This document shows, one piece after another, positions 1 to 8,024 of a stretch of DNA of 64,000 nucleotides. The position numbers and the translations under genes are program-made. The notes beneath the pieces were generated by a model. It searched no databases. It was not told where the DNA came from and was given only the letters and a program-made list of their open reading frames with translations. Within the stretch, counting starts at the first letter, position 1; the number at the start of each line of letters is the position of its first letter. Origin of the DNA: Parvularculaceae bacterium (lineage in GTDB: Bacteria > Pseudomonadota > Alphaproteobacteria > Caulobacterales > Parvularculaceae); assembly GCA_028284065.1 (NCBI GenBank), contig JANQSJ010000014.1, positions 372,001 to 436,000 of the forward strand. Direction: 5' to 3'.

Positions 1-227
1 CGCAGGGCGTGTCGATCAAGCCGGCTCATGGCCAGAAACTCCGGCGCGTACCGGCGCCCCGAATGGGGCGAGGCGTAGATGAGCGGGCTTGTTCGCGACG
101 CCGGCTCGACCACCTCCACGACGGGCCGCGCCGCTTCGCCCCGTTCGTCATTGGCGGGCTTCTCCGACGCGCCATCAGCGCGGCGCGGGCCGCGATCCTT
201 ACCAGGGTCGGAAAAGCGTTCGTTCAT
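1..227 (-). CDS. N-formylglutamate amidohydrolase family protein (partial, N-terminus only)
   Basis: An open frame begins with ATG at 227 and runs off the left edge, giving about 75 residues. After a charged, probably disordered 45-residue leader it reads PLIYASPHSGRRYAPEFL, which matches the N-terminal metal-site region (SPHSGR) of the HutG-like N-formylglutamate amidohydrolase family. The family removes formate from N-formylglutamate or related substrates; the substrate here is not known. It is divergent from cpdR, an arrangement I recall from other alphaproteobacteria. The C-terminal part with the remaining metal ligands is outside the window. Confidence 0.8.
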   Translation of the reverse strand, partial: MNERFSDPGKDRGPRRADGASEKPANDERGEAARPVVEVVEPASRTSPLIYASPHSGRRYAPEFLAMSRLDRHAL

Positions 228-416
228 ACTTCGCCGTTTAGCATGGTTTCAGAAACCGCACGCTAGACAAGATTCGTTAACGTCCAGGCGACGCAGTCAA
301 GCCCAGGGGCCGCAGCCCTCCCCGCGCAAGCGCCGCCTCGCTGACAAATTGCCTTTCATCGCCGAACCAAGCTACCTGCAACGAGTGTTTGGCGCCTGCG
401 CGAAGGACCGGAGACC

Positions 417-773
417 ATGGCGACAATCCTATTGGCCGAAGACGATGAGTCCATGCGGCGTTTCCTTCGCAAGGCGCTTGAGCGCGCAGGCCATATCGTC
501 ATCGACGCGAGCCAGGGCGACGAGGCGCTGACCGAACTGCAGTTGCGGGAGTTCGACCTGCTCCTGACTGACATCGTCATGCCCGTTATGGACGGCATCG
601 AGCTCGCCCGCCGCGCCGCGGAGATCGACCCGGAAATGAAGATCATGTTCATCACCGGCTTCGCCGCCGTGGCCCTTAACCCGGTCAATAAAGCGCCCGA
701 AGACGCCAAGGTCCTCTCAAAGCCATTCCACCTGAAGGACCTCGTAGCGGAGGTGGAACGGGCGGTCGCCTGA
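417..773 (+). CDS. cpdR: Response regulator CpdR
   Basis: This is a 118-residue stand-alone receiver domain. It has the acidic pocket EDD at residues 8-10, phospho-acceptor D52 in LLTDIVMPVMDG, and K102 in LSKPF. The stretch KIMFITGFAAVALNP is highly characteristic of CpdR. In Caulobacter, unphosphorylated CpdR localises ClpXP to the cell pole and primes degradation of cell-cycle substrates; the CckA-ChpT phosphorelay controls it. There is no output domain. Its position between an amidohydrolase gene and a tRNA-Val gene fits the usual alphaproteobacterial context. Identification is strong on length and motif; the role in this organism is inferred from the family. Confidence 0.95.
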   Translation: MATILLAEDDESMRRFLRKALERAGHIVIDASQGDEALTELQLREFDLLLTDIVMPVMDGIELARRAAEIDPEMKIMFITGFAAVALNPVNKAPEDAKVLSKPFHLKDLVAEVERAVA

Positions 774-869
774 CCCTTCGTCCGTCGAGGCCCGCCGCAG
801 TTCGGCGCCGCCGCCCCTGAAATCCCGCTTGAACGCTCACGCTCGGTCCGCTAATGACCCGCGTCTGGC

Positions 870-944
870 GGGCGTATAGCTCAGCGGGAGAGCGCTACCT
901 TGACACGGTAGAGGTCCCAAGTTCGATCCTTGGTACGCCCACCA
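870..944 (+). tRNA. tRNA-Val (GAC anticodon)
   Basis: The sequence folds as a full cloverleaf. The acceptor arm is GGGCGTA paired with TACGCCC, the D-arm is GCTC/GAGC, the anticodon stem CTACC/GGTAG carries loop TTGACAC (anticodon GAC), and the T-arm is CCAAG/CTTGG with loop TTCGATC. The CCA end is encoded at 942-944. Confidence 0.97.
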
Positions 945-1219
945 TGTTTTCCGACCGCAGGAAATACGCCGCCTCACGTCTGCAATTGGGTGAGACAACC
1001 GAGCGAGGCCCGCTCGGGCGTCGACCAAGGCGAGACGTATCTTCGTCTGAATGCGCGACCTTATCGCTGATGGCGCTCCGCCGACGGTCAATGGCAAGAG
1101 CGCTTCGCGGACAAGTGTGTCTCCATTACTCGCAGCAGGAGCGCGTCAAGAAGACAGTCCAGGGCCGTTGAGCGAATTAGAAGGAACGCGAAAAGCTCCG
1201 GTCAGCGGCATCCAAACAA

Positions 1220-2662
1220 TCAGGAAACGAGACGGAGTTGCGCGCGGCTGTCTCCATCGCCTTCGTCGCCAAACCCGAAGTCGGCGTCCGGCGCTGCATC
1301 GTCTTCGGGCGCCGCGCGTTCGGCGATCCGCAGCGTAAAGACGTTGAGGCCGCCGCCGGCGTCGTCAACGCGCCGGAACGTCAGCCCGCCGCCGCAGACC
1401 TCCGCGGCGCGTCGCGCAATGCGCAGGCCCATCGGCATCGACGCGCCCGTGGCGTTGAGATGGTCCGCCATTTCCGTCAACGGCATCGACAGGCGCTCAA
1501 ACGCCTCCTCCGAGAACGCCGGCCCGTCATCGGAAATCTCAATCAGCGCGCCGCCCTCATCGCGCGATAGGCGGAAGCGGATCGCCTGAGCCTCGCCTGC
1601 GTGGGCGTTCAAATTCTCCGCAAGACGTTCAAGCGCGGCGCGAAGCGCCGACGCGTTAGTGCGCAAGACAAAGCGCGGCGCGTCGATAGCCACCTTTTCA
1701 TATGCCTCGACGCCATCGGCGGCGTCGCGAACGAGGTCGCTGAGATCCACCGGGTCCGGCTCGCCCGCTCGGTCCATTTCATCGAGCCGATGATACTCCA
1801 GAAGTCGGGAGACGTTCGCCAGCAGGTCTTTCGACGCCGTTTTGATGAAACCCGCCGACTCAATGCAGCCGTCGCTCTCCGTGTCCCCCGCAGACGCGGA
1901 TTGAAGATGGGCGAGAACGACGTCCGTAAACCCGGAAATCTGGTGAATAGGCGTACGGATGAAATGCACCAGCAACGACATCGCGGCGACTTTGCGCTGA
2001 TTGTCGAGACGCTCGGCCGCCAGCATCTCCTCCAGTTTGTCTTTCTGTGTCCGGATTATCATCGCCTTGATAAAGTCAGCGCGATGCAGATGCTCGAGAT
2101 AATAGACCCCGACGGCGCTTACCGCGAAAACGCTGACCAGGGCCACGGACTGGGCGAACGCCTTTTCCGACGCCACTTCGCCGCTGACCGCAAACACGAA
2201 GGCCGAACCCGTGACGACAAAGACCGCCAAGGATCTCAGAAACGTTATGCGGAATATGTACCCGAAAATGACGGCACCCTGCATGAAGCCGAAATAGTAG
2301 ACGTCAGAACTCTCCGGATGTCGCCAGATGATCGCATTGAAAGCGAAAGCGAGGATGATGACGATCGCCATCACGTTGCTTTCCTGGGACACAGGAAACC
2401 CCTCCCGCCTCAGGCCCAGGTAAAGCGGGACCGCCGAAAGAAGGGCGAGGCACCTTATGAACAGCGCCTCCAGGGGGTGCGGATAGAGAATCCAGTCAAC
2501 GACGTGAAAAGCGCCGATCAAGATAAACACGGCCCGGACGCCCATAAGATTTAGAGAGCGGTTACGCTCCCGGGCATGCGCCCGATAGGCGCCTTCAAGC
2601 TCCTTCGACGCGAATTTCGCATCGAGGAGGTTGATTCTTGTATTATCGCCGGGAGCGAGCAC
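1220..2662 (-). CDS. Membrane-bound sensor histidine kinase
   Basis: This 480-residue protein has five or six predicted hydrophobic segments between about residues 40 and 188. There is little periplasmic sequence, so the signal is probably sensed within or near the membrane. A short coiled coil (200-225) leads to a dimerisation helix with the phospho-acceptor H233 in LVHFIRTPIHQISGF. A HATPase domain follows at about 335-465, with N-box-like LAENLNAH and G1 box SDDGP. No receiver domain or cognate regulator gene lies alongside. It is transcribed away from the diiron/acyltransferase pair; a link to that pair is possible but unsupported. Confidence 0.85.
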   Translation of the reverse strand: MLAPGDNTRINLLDAKFASKELEGAYRAHARERNRSLNLMGVRAVFILIGAFHVVDWILYPHPLEALFIRCLALLSAVPLYLGLRREGFPVSQESNVMAIVIILAFAFNAIIWRHPESSDVYYFGFMQGAVIFGYIFRITFLRSLAVFVVTGSAFVFAVSGEVASEKAFAQSVALVSVFAVSAVGVYYLEHLHRADFIKAMIIRTQKDKLEEMLAAERLDNQRKVAAMSLLVHFIRTPIHQISGFTDVVLAHLQSASAGDTESDGCIESAGFIKTASKDLLANVSRLLEYHRLDEMDRAGEPDPVDLSDLVRDAADGVEAYEKVAIDAPRFVLRTNASALRAALERLAENLNAHAGEAQAIRFRLSRDEGGALIEISDDGPAFSEEAFERLSMPLTEMADHLNATGASMPMGLRIARRAAEVCGGGLTFRRVDDAGGGLNVFTLRIAERAAPEDDAAPDADFGFGDEGDGDSRAQLRLVS

Positions 2663-3057
2663 GGTGGGACCACTGTTTTTTCTGTTTCGCCCAAATTCTG
2701 ATAGATAAGTGAGCCTTCGCTTAATGGACTCACACGAAAACGAGCGTCGTTTTGCGCCGCCTGCGGTTCGGATTTCTTGACGCGTCGGGACGCCGAAGGC
2801 GGATTGACGGAGCTTCTCTCAAAATTCACCTGCACTGTCGTCATTACAGGGATTACATCTCGTATTCGAAATAATGGCTTGAACCGGGCATCAAAAGTTA
2901 ACGAGCCCCTCCATATCTCAACCTAGCGGCGCGATTTGCTCCGTACTCGCCTTAAGAAAAGACGTCCGCGCGCGATCACGCATTGATTCGCGTAGGTCAT
3001 ATGATTAGTTTCAATATGGTTAACGTGGGGGCGATCGGGGGTGATGAGGAGGCAATT
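2663..3057. other. Intergenic region between divergent genes
   Basis: This 395-base stretch separates the histidine kinase (minus strand) from the diiron-oxidase-like gene (plus strand). It is less GC-rich than the flanking genes and must hold both promoters. I see no clear operator palindrome or structured RNA. The sequence GAGGAGG at 3046-3052 is the ribosome-binding site of the downstream gene. Confidence 0.5.
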
Positions 3058-3810
3058 ATGGACTCTAGCGAAACGATGAACCGCCTGTTGGAGGCTTTTG
3101 AATCGACGCTTCAGGACTTCATGGCGTCGCCGACGATCGCCGCGCTCGCGCGCGGCGAAATGACCGTGGACGAGTACAGGTCAGTCACGCGTGAGCTCTA
3201 TCATCAGGTCCGCGAAACGCCGCAGCTGTTCGCCATGGCGACGACCAAGTTCAAAGGGCGCCAGCGAGACCTTGTGAAAATGGTCTTGAGCCACTGCATT
3301 TCCGAAATCGGCCATGAACAACTTGCGCTGAACGATTACGTGACGCTTGGCGGCGACGGCGACCGGATCCCCTACGAAACGCCCCTGCCCGCCACCACTG
3401 CCCTGTTCGGATACTGGCACTATCAGATCACCAATCTGCGGCCGATCGGGTTTCTCGGCTATGTCTTCTTTCTGGAGTTTCTGCCGACAAATGTCGGGAA
3501 CGGCCTGAAAGACATGCTTTTCAAGATTGGCGTGCCAGAAGCCGCCGTCTCGTTCCTTGCGGAGCACAATGAAGCGGATGTGCACCATAATAGGCTTATG
3601 GAAAAGTACGCCGAAGGATTGATCGTCAACGAGGCGGACTTCTCGGCGGTCGTATACGGCATGCAGACGACAAGCCGCCTCTACGCGCAGATGCTGCAGG
3701 CGGCGCGGGAAGACGTAGAGCGTCCGTTCGCACGCGGCTGGAACTGGTCTGAATTATACGCCGACGGGCTTACCCCCGAAGAGCTCGGCGCAGAAAGAAA
3801 GGTCGCTTGA
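3058..3810 (+). CDS. Haem-oxygenase-like iron-containing redox enzyme (HDO superfamily)
   Basis: The 250-residue, all-helical protein resembles the iron-containing redox enzyme/Haem_oxygenas_2 group. Carboxylate and histidine candidates for a dimetal site are E83 and H86 in SEIGHEQL and D174, H176 and H177 in EHNEADVHHNRLM, with E139 in a middle helix. Members of this superfamily (for example UndA, SznF and BesC) use Fe and O2 to oxidise fatty acids, guanidines or amino acids; the substrate here is unknown. The start at 3058 is chosen because AGGAGG lies five bases upstream; in-frame starts at 2983 and 3001 lack such a site. It sits 68 bases before the acyltransferase gene and is probably co-transcribed with it. 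Confidence 0.75.
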   Translation: MDSSETMNRLLEAFESTLQDFMASPTIAALARGEMTVDEYRSVTRELYHQVRETPQLFAMATTKFKGRQRDLVKMVLSHCISEIGHEQLALNDYVTLGGDGDRIPYETPLPATTALFGYWHYQITNLRPIGFLGYVFFLEFLPTNVGNGLKDMLFKIGVPEAAVSFLAEHNEADVHHNRLMEKYAEGLIVNEADFSAVVYGMQTTSRLYAQMLQAAREDVERPFARGWNWSELYADGLTPEELGAERKVA

Positions 3811-3878
3811 TAGCGGGGCAAAAGCTGGCGCCAAGCGCGACCATCCCTTGGCGCAGCGCCTCGCAGAGCGGAACGCAC

Positions 3879-4502
3879 ATGAAAATCTATACTGCAGCCC
3901 CTGGGACTCTAAGCCCTGAAAAGCTCCAACAGATCTACGAATTCCGCTATCAGATATACGTTGCTGAGCTGGAATTTCAGGACTCCCACGCCGACCACGA
4001 ACGCAAGATCGTTACGGATGCGTTTGATCCGGTCGCGTATCACTTCTACGCCGAAGAGGAACGGCCGAGCGGAAACGCCGAAATAGTCGGCGCCGGCCGT
4101 TTCAATGCCCTCAAGGACTATTGCGACGACAAGACCGCGGAGGTTTACCAGCTTGAATCGCTGACGCCGGACTATCGCGAGACCTGTCTCATCTCAAGCT
4201 TCATGATGGTGGGACCGGAGCATCGAGGCGGAACTCTGCCGATGGAAATCGCGATCGCGCAGTTAAAGGCGGCTAAGAAACTCGATGCGGATTGGTGTCT
4301 TGTCTCGTGCCACCTTGAGCGCAAGGGCTTTTTCCTGAGGATTGGCTTTGAGGAGTTCGTGCCGGAGTGCGTTCACCCGGACTTCGGCCGCGTTGCGCTG
4401 ATGAAGTTGGACCTGCGCGCCGCGATGATCCCCGACGTAAACGCCCCGAATCCCACAAAAGCGGCGCTTCAGAAAAAACGGGCCTCAATGGCGGCGGAGT
4501 AA
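3879..4502 (+). CDS. GNAT-fold N-acyltransferase related to LuxI/FeeM
   Basis: This 207-residue protein has the LuxI/FeeM-like N-terminal pattern: FRYQIYVAELEF at 22-33, then TDAFD at 46-50, then GAGRF at 71-75. A GNAT acyl-carrier binding loop follows (ISSFMMVGPEHRG, 105-117), then a C-terminal GFEEF strand. LuxI enzymes condense acyl-ACP with S-adenosylmethionine, and FeeM-type enzymes acylate amino acids. The conserved LuxI tryptophan in the first motif is absent, so I do not call it a homoserine-lactone synthase. A TTG at 3807 overlaps the upstream stop, but ATG 3879 gives the natural family N-terminus. No LuxR-type regulator is adjacent. Confidence 0.7.
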   Translation: MKIYTAAPGTLSPEKLQQIYEFRYQIYVAELEFQDSHADHERKIVTDAFDPVAYHFYAEEERPSGNAEIVGAGRFNALKDYCDDKTAEVYQLESLTPDYRETCLISSFMMVGPEHRGGTLPMEIAIAQLKAAKKLDADWCLVSCHLERKGFFLRIGFEEFVPECVHPDFGRVALMKLDLRAAMIPDVNAPNPTKAALQKKRASMAAE

Positions 4503-4613
4503 GAATCTGCGGTCTCGTTCGTCGCGAGGCCGCAGACGCGTCGGCGGAGCCGCACCGCCGCATGCGCTTCGCCGCGGATTGTATCCTCGGTCCATCTGGC
4601 CTAGGCCGAAGCC

Positions 4614-4904
4614 ATGGCGGACCAGAACGGCAATCGGGAGGCGTGGAGCGATCGCGTTGGCGACCTCGCAGACGTCGCGAACGCGCTCACCCGACGCTCG
4701 TCGGTGCGGCGGCTCGACGCCGAAGCGGCTGATGCGCCGTCGTCCGATGCAGCGACAAGGGACGAGCGAGTCCAAGCGCATAGCGGCGCAGGCATGCAAC
4801 ATGTCGACGCACGCGTCGCGGCGGCCGGCGCGGTCGGCCTCTCGAACATCTGCGAGACAATCCTCAATCGGTACGTCGACGCGCCGCCGCTGCGGACCGC
4901 TTGA
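4614..4904 (+). CDS. Small hypothetical protein, unrecognised
   Basis: An open frame of 96 residues starts with ATG at 4614 and stops 22 bases before the next gene. Its codons show the strong G/C third-position bias of the neighbours. The protein is acidic and alanine-rich, with a short possible helix DRVGDLADVANAL, and has no membrane segment or motif I know. The ribosome-binding site is weak. It fills most of a 424-base gap and could be co-transcribed with the YIP1-like gene, but it may also be chance. Confidence 0.4.
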   Translation: MADQNGNREAWSDRVGDLADVANALTRRSSVRRLDAEAADAPSSDAATRDERVQAHSGAGMQHVDARVAAAGAVGLSNICETILNRYVDAPPLRTA

Positions 4905-4926
4905 TCAGGTTCGCGAGGGGACGCAG

Positions 4927-5538
4927 ATGGAAAAGCTCCGATACGCCGCGGACCAGATCGCCGCCGTATGGAAAATGGCGGCGAACGACCCGGATTGGCG
5001 CGACCGGCTGGACGCAAGCGTCGATGGCGTCTTCCGATCGTTCGAGGCCGCCCTCTACGCAATCCCACTCAGCGTTGCGCTTTACGCCTTCACCCTACGC
5101 GCCGCCGCGCATACGGATGAATTTCCAACTGCGCCGCTCGTCAGCGCGCCGGCGCCAGCGTTCATTGGCGTGCAAACGATCGCCTATGCCGCGGAATGGG
5201 CGGCGAGCCTTGCGCTCCTCATCCTTGTCGCACGAACGCTCGGGGCCGACCGACGCGCCGCAACGCTCATCGCCGGCTATAACTGGGCGCAGGCCCCGAT
5301 CACCGCGATTCAGGCCGCCACCATGGGCGGGATCGCCTTTTCCGGATCGAGCGCGCTTGGCGGCGCGCTCGCCATTCCAGCGCTTGTTCTTCAAATCCTG
5401 ATCCTCTGGGGCGTTCTGCGGCGCGGTTATGAACGCGACGTCGGCGTGACGATCGCGATCCTTGGCGGGCTAATCCTCGTCAGCATCGTCGCCACGTCCC
5501 TCGTCGTCAGCGTGGGCGGCGCGATCTTTGGCGCCTGA
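4927..5538 (+). CDS. YIP1-family-like integral membrane protein
   Basis: This 203-residue protein has a soluble 40-residue N-terminus followed by about five hydrophobic segments (roughly 38-58, 85-112, 125-150, 155-170 and 178-200), including YNWAQAPITAIQAA. That layout resembles small YIP1/DUF1282-type membrane proteins of unknown function found in many proteobacteria. ATG 4927 is preceded by GAGGGG at a suitable distance. Its 3' end overlaps the 3' end of truA on the other strand by 69 bases, a convergent overlap. Confidence 0.6.
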   Translation: MEKLRYAADQIAAVWKMAANDPDWRDRLDASVDGVFRSFEAALYAIPLSVALYAFTLRAAAHTDEFPTAPLVSAPAPAFIGVQTIAYAAEWAASLALLILVARTLGADRRAATLIAGYNWAQAPITAIQAATMGGIAFSGSSALGGALAIPALVLQILILWGVLRRGYERDVGVTIAILGGLILVSIVATSLVVSVGGAIFGA

Positions 5539-6288
5539 GGCGTCCGCGCCTTCATACTCCGCCCACAGAAAGTATAGTCCTTCAGCCGGCGCGACGCGGC
5601 CGCAGACCCTTCGCTCGCGCGCCGCCAGCGCCGCGGCGACCCTTTCCGGCGCCCAGCGGCCGAGCCCGACCTCCACAAGACTGCCGGCGATCGACCGGAC
5701 CTGGTGGTGCAGGAATGATGGCGCGCGGGCGAATATCCGCACCCGATCGTCCATCGCCGTCACCTTTAGTTCGGAGAGGGTCTTCACCGGCGACGCCGCC
5801 TGGCATTGGGCGGCGCGAAAGGTCGTGAAGTCATGCTTGCCGATGAGCGCGGCGCCGGCGCGCGCCATGGCCTCGACGTCAATCGGCCCGGGGAGCCGCC
5901 AGGCCCGGCCCGCCGAGAGGGCAAGCGGCGCGCGTCGAGCGACGATCAGGTATTCATACGCCCGCGCCGTCGCCGAAAAACGCGCATGAAAGCCTTCGTC
6001 CGCGCGGGTAGCGGAGAGCGCCGCAACCGGGAGCGGCTTCAGGTGATGATTGACGGCGTCCCTGAGCACGCCTGGCTCGACGCTGCGCTCCAGATCCACA
6101 TGAACGGTCATCGCGCGGGCGTGGACGCCAGCGTCGGTGCGCCCGGCGGCGACGGCCGTGACGCGCTCGCCGCAGAATCTCTCCACTGCGTCTTCAAGCG
6201 CGCCTTGTACGGACGGCCCGTTCTCCTGGCGCTGCCAACCGACGAACGGCGCGCCGTCATATTCAACGATCAGACGAAAGCGGGGCAC
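5470..6288 (-). CDS. truA: tRNA pseudouridine(38-40) synthase TruA
   Basis: The 272-residue protein begins RLIVEYDGAPFVGWQRQ and carries the catalytic aspartate D52 in AAGRTDAGVHA. Downstream it has HHLKPLP, the FHARFSATARAYEY stretch and the FLHHQVRSIAG motif typical of TruA. It isomerises uridines 38-40 in the tRNA anticodon stem. About 25 acidic, low-complexity residues extend the C-terminus past the usual family end; this tail lies in the overlap with the YIP1-like gene. It is the last gene of a def-fmt-truA unit, with only 8 bases between fmt and truA. Confidence 0.96.
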   Translation of the reverse strand: MPRFRLIVEYDGAPFVGWQRQENGPSVQGALEDAVERFCGERVTAVAAGRTDAGVHARAMTVHVDLERSVEPGVLRDAVNHHLKPLPVAALSATRADEGFHARFSATARAYEYLIVARRAPLALSAGRAWRLPGPIDVEAMARAGAALIGKHDFTTFRAAQCQAASPVKTLSELKVTAMDDRVRIFARAPSFLHHQVRSIAGSLVEVGLGRWAPERVAAALAARERRVCGRVAPAEGLYFLWAEYEGADASGAKDRAAHADDEGRGDDADED

Positions 6289-6296
6289 TGCGAACG

Positions 6297-7235
6297 CTAG
6301 AGCCTGTCGCCGGGGGCGAGCGGGAAACCTCTGAGAAAGGCGGACGCATCCTGCGCGGACTTGCCCGCCCGCTGCAAGCGCACAAGCTCCACCGCGCCAT
6401 CGCCGCAGGCGACAATAAGCCTTTCATCCGCCTCAAGAACGGTTCCTGGCGCGACTTCGGCGCGATCGCAATCCGCAAGTGCGGACATCAACGCCTTGAC
6501 ACGCACCGCCTCGCCATCGCGCGCCGCCTCAGCCCACGCGCCAGGAAAGGGCGACAGGCCTCGAACATGGCGATCCACCTCAACGGCGGAACGCGTCCAG
6601 TCGATCCGCGCCTCTTCGGGCGAAATCTTCTCGGCGTAGGTGACGCCATCCGCGGATTGAGGCGCCTCCTCGATGCGGCCCTGTTCAAGCGCCGCCAGGA
6701 ACCGCGGCAGCAGCTCAGCGCCGATCCCAGCCAGACGATCGTGCAGGGTCGCGAATGTGTCGTCGGCGCAAATAGGCGTCGTCTCCGACAGCATGACGGG
6801 GCCGGTGTCGAGCCCCTCCTCCATGCGCATGACCTGAACGCCCGTCGTGGCGTCGCCCGCCATAATCGCGCGCTGTATTGGCGCTGCGCCGCGCCAGCGG
6901 GGAAGAAGAGATGCATGCAGATTAAAACAGCCAAGCCGCGTCGCCGCGAGGGCGGGCGCCGGCAGAATAACCCCGTACGCGACGACGATAGCGGCGTCCG
7001 CCTGAAGCGCAGTCAAGTCCTCCACGACCTCAGCCTTGCGGAAGCCTTTCGGGGTGCGCACGTCAAGCCCGCGTTCAAGCGCAATCTTGTGCGCCGGGCT
7101 CTTGCGTTCTTTCTTGCCGCGGCCCGCCGGCTGCGGCGCGCGGGTGTAGACCGCAGCGATATCATGGCCAGCGGCGATCAGCGCATCGAGACAGCGGGCG
7201 GCGAAGTCGGGCGTTCCCATGAAAACAAGGCGCAT
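6297..7235 (-). CDS. fmt: Methionyl-tRNA formyltransferase
   Basis: This 312-residue protein has the usual length and order. An N-terminal formyltransferase domain starts RLVFMGTPDFA and contains N105 and H107 in FNLHASLLPRWRGAAPIQRA, with D143 in the LDTGP loop. A C-terminal OB-like domain follows. It formylates Met-tRNA-fMet with 10-formyl-tetrahydrofolate. It is flanked by def upstream and truA downstream on the same strand, so initiator formylation and deformylation are encoded together. Confidence 0.97.
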   Translation of the reverse strand: MRLVFMGTPDFAARCLDALIAAGHDIAAVYTRAPQPAGRGKKERKSPAHKIALERGLDVRTPKGFRKAEVVEDLTALQADAAIVVAYGVILPAPALAATRLGCFNLHASLLPRWRGAAPIQRAIMAGDATTGVQVMRMEEGLDTGPVMLSETTPICADDTFATLHDRLAGIGAELLPRFLAALEQGRIEEAPQSADGVTYAEKISPEEARIDWTRSAVEVDRHVRGLSPFPGAWAEAARDGEAVRVKALMSALADCDRAEVAPGTVLEADERLIVACGDGAVELVRLQRAGKSAQDASAFLRGFPLAPGDRL

Positions 7236-7301
7236 GACGGCGACGTTCCGGGTTCTAAATGGCGGAAGAAGCCTCGGCTCGTGCGGGCGCGGGCGCGCGC
7301 G

Positions 7302-7820
7302 CTATCCCGTCGCCGCGAGCCGCTGCTCTTTCTTGAGCTTCTTCAGGATACGGTCGCGTTTGAGGCGCGACAGATGGTCGACGAACAAGACGCCGTTCAG
7401 GTGATCCATTTCGTGCTGAACGCAGACGGCGAACAGCCCTTCTGCGTCTTCCTCCCGCGCCGTCCCGTCATAGTCGAGATAGGAAATGCGGCAGCGCAAA
7501 GGCCGCTCCACATCGTCATAAAAATCCGGCACCGAAAGGCACCCCTCCTGATAGGGGCCGGTATCGTCTGACGGATCAAGGATTTGCGGATTGACGAAAT
7601 AGCGCGGCGCAGGGTCCTCCCCTTCGCCCGCGAGATCCATCACGATGACGCGCTTGGGCACGCCAACCTGGATCGCAGCGAGGCCGATGCCGTTCGCCTC
7701 GTACATAGTCTCAAGCATATCGTCCATCAGCGCGCGCAAATCGTCATCGACGCCGTCGACGGGCTTCGAAACCTCGCGAAGGCGCGGGTCGGGCGCGATC
7801 AGGATCTCACGAACAGCCAT
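7302..7820 (-). CDS. def: Peptide deformylase
   Basis: The 172-residue protein shows all three deformylase motifs: GIGLAAIQ (44-51), EGCLSVP with metal ligand C94, and QHEMDHLNG with ligands H136 and H140 and catalytic E137. It removes the formyl group from nascent N-termini as a Fe2+/Zn2+ enzyme. It is the first gene of the def-fmt-truA unit; 66 bases separate it from fmt. The promoter must lie in the 200-base gap shared with the divergent gene at 8025. Confidence 0.97.
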   Translation of the reverse strand: MAVREILIAPDPRLREVSKPVDGVDDDLRALMDDMLETMYEANGIGLAAIQVGVPKRVIVMDLAGEGEDPAPRYFVNPQILDPSDDTGPYQEGCLSVPDFYDDVERPLRCRISYLDYDGTAREEDAEGLFAVCVQHEMDHLNGVLFVDHLSRLKRDRILKKLKKEQRLAATG

Positions 7821-7946
7821 GACCCGGAGGTAATTGCGGGCTCGCCGCCCGTCAACCGAACGAATGGAGCGCCAGTGCGCGCCGGCCGGGCCGATTCTCG
7901 CTCAACGGGCCCGCGCCTGCATAGCCGCGAAAGTCGGCGGAAAATC

Positions 7947-7995
7947 ACTTATTAACCAAACCCTTAACTGGCGATGCGGTTAATCTGTGTTAATA
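7947..7995. promoter_or_regulatory. TTAA-rich upstream region, possible CtrA-type binding
   Basis: Upstream of the gene at 8025 there are five TTAA elements within about 50 bases, including TTAACCAAACCCTTAAC. CtrA boxes in alphaproteobacteria are TTAA-N7-TTAA. The spacing here is N8 for the first pair and N6 for TTAATCTGTGTTAA, so this is a near match only. The local AT-rich patch is nonetheless conspicuous against the surrounding GC-rich DNA. Confidence 0.35.
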
Positions 7996-8024
7996 TTCGT
8001 CGTTGCGTTTAACAGGACTCCGCC

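Noticed and set aside
1601-2554. Long plus-strand open frame (317 codons)
   Set aside because: It is antisense to the histidine kinase, whose motifs and membrane helices are clear. The plus-strand translation is Arg/His/Asp-rich with no domain.
2551-2844. 97-codon minus-strand open frame upstream of the histidine kinase
   Set aside because: It overlaps the kinase N-terminus, has no motif, and its composition does not look like the organism's genes.
3879-4502. Canonical acyl-homoserine-lactone synthase (luxI)
   Set aside because: The fold and several motifs agree, but the conserved Trp is absent and no luxR gene is present. I kept a broader acyltransferase call.
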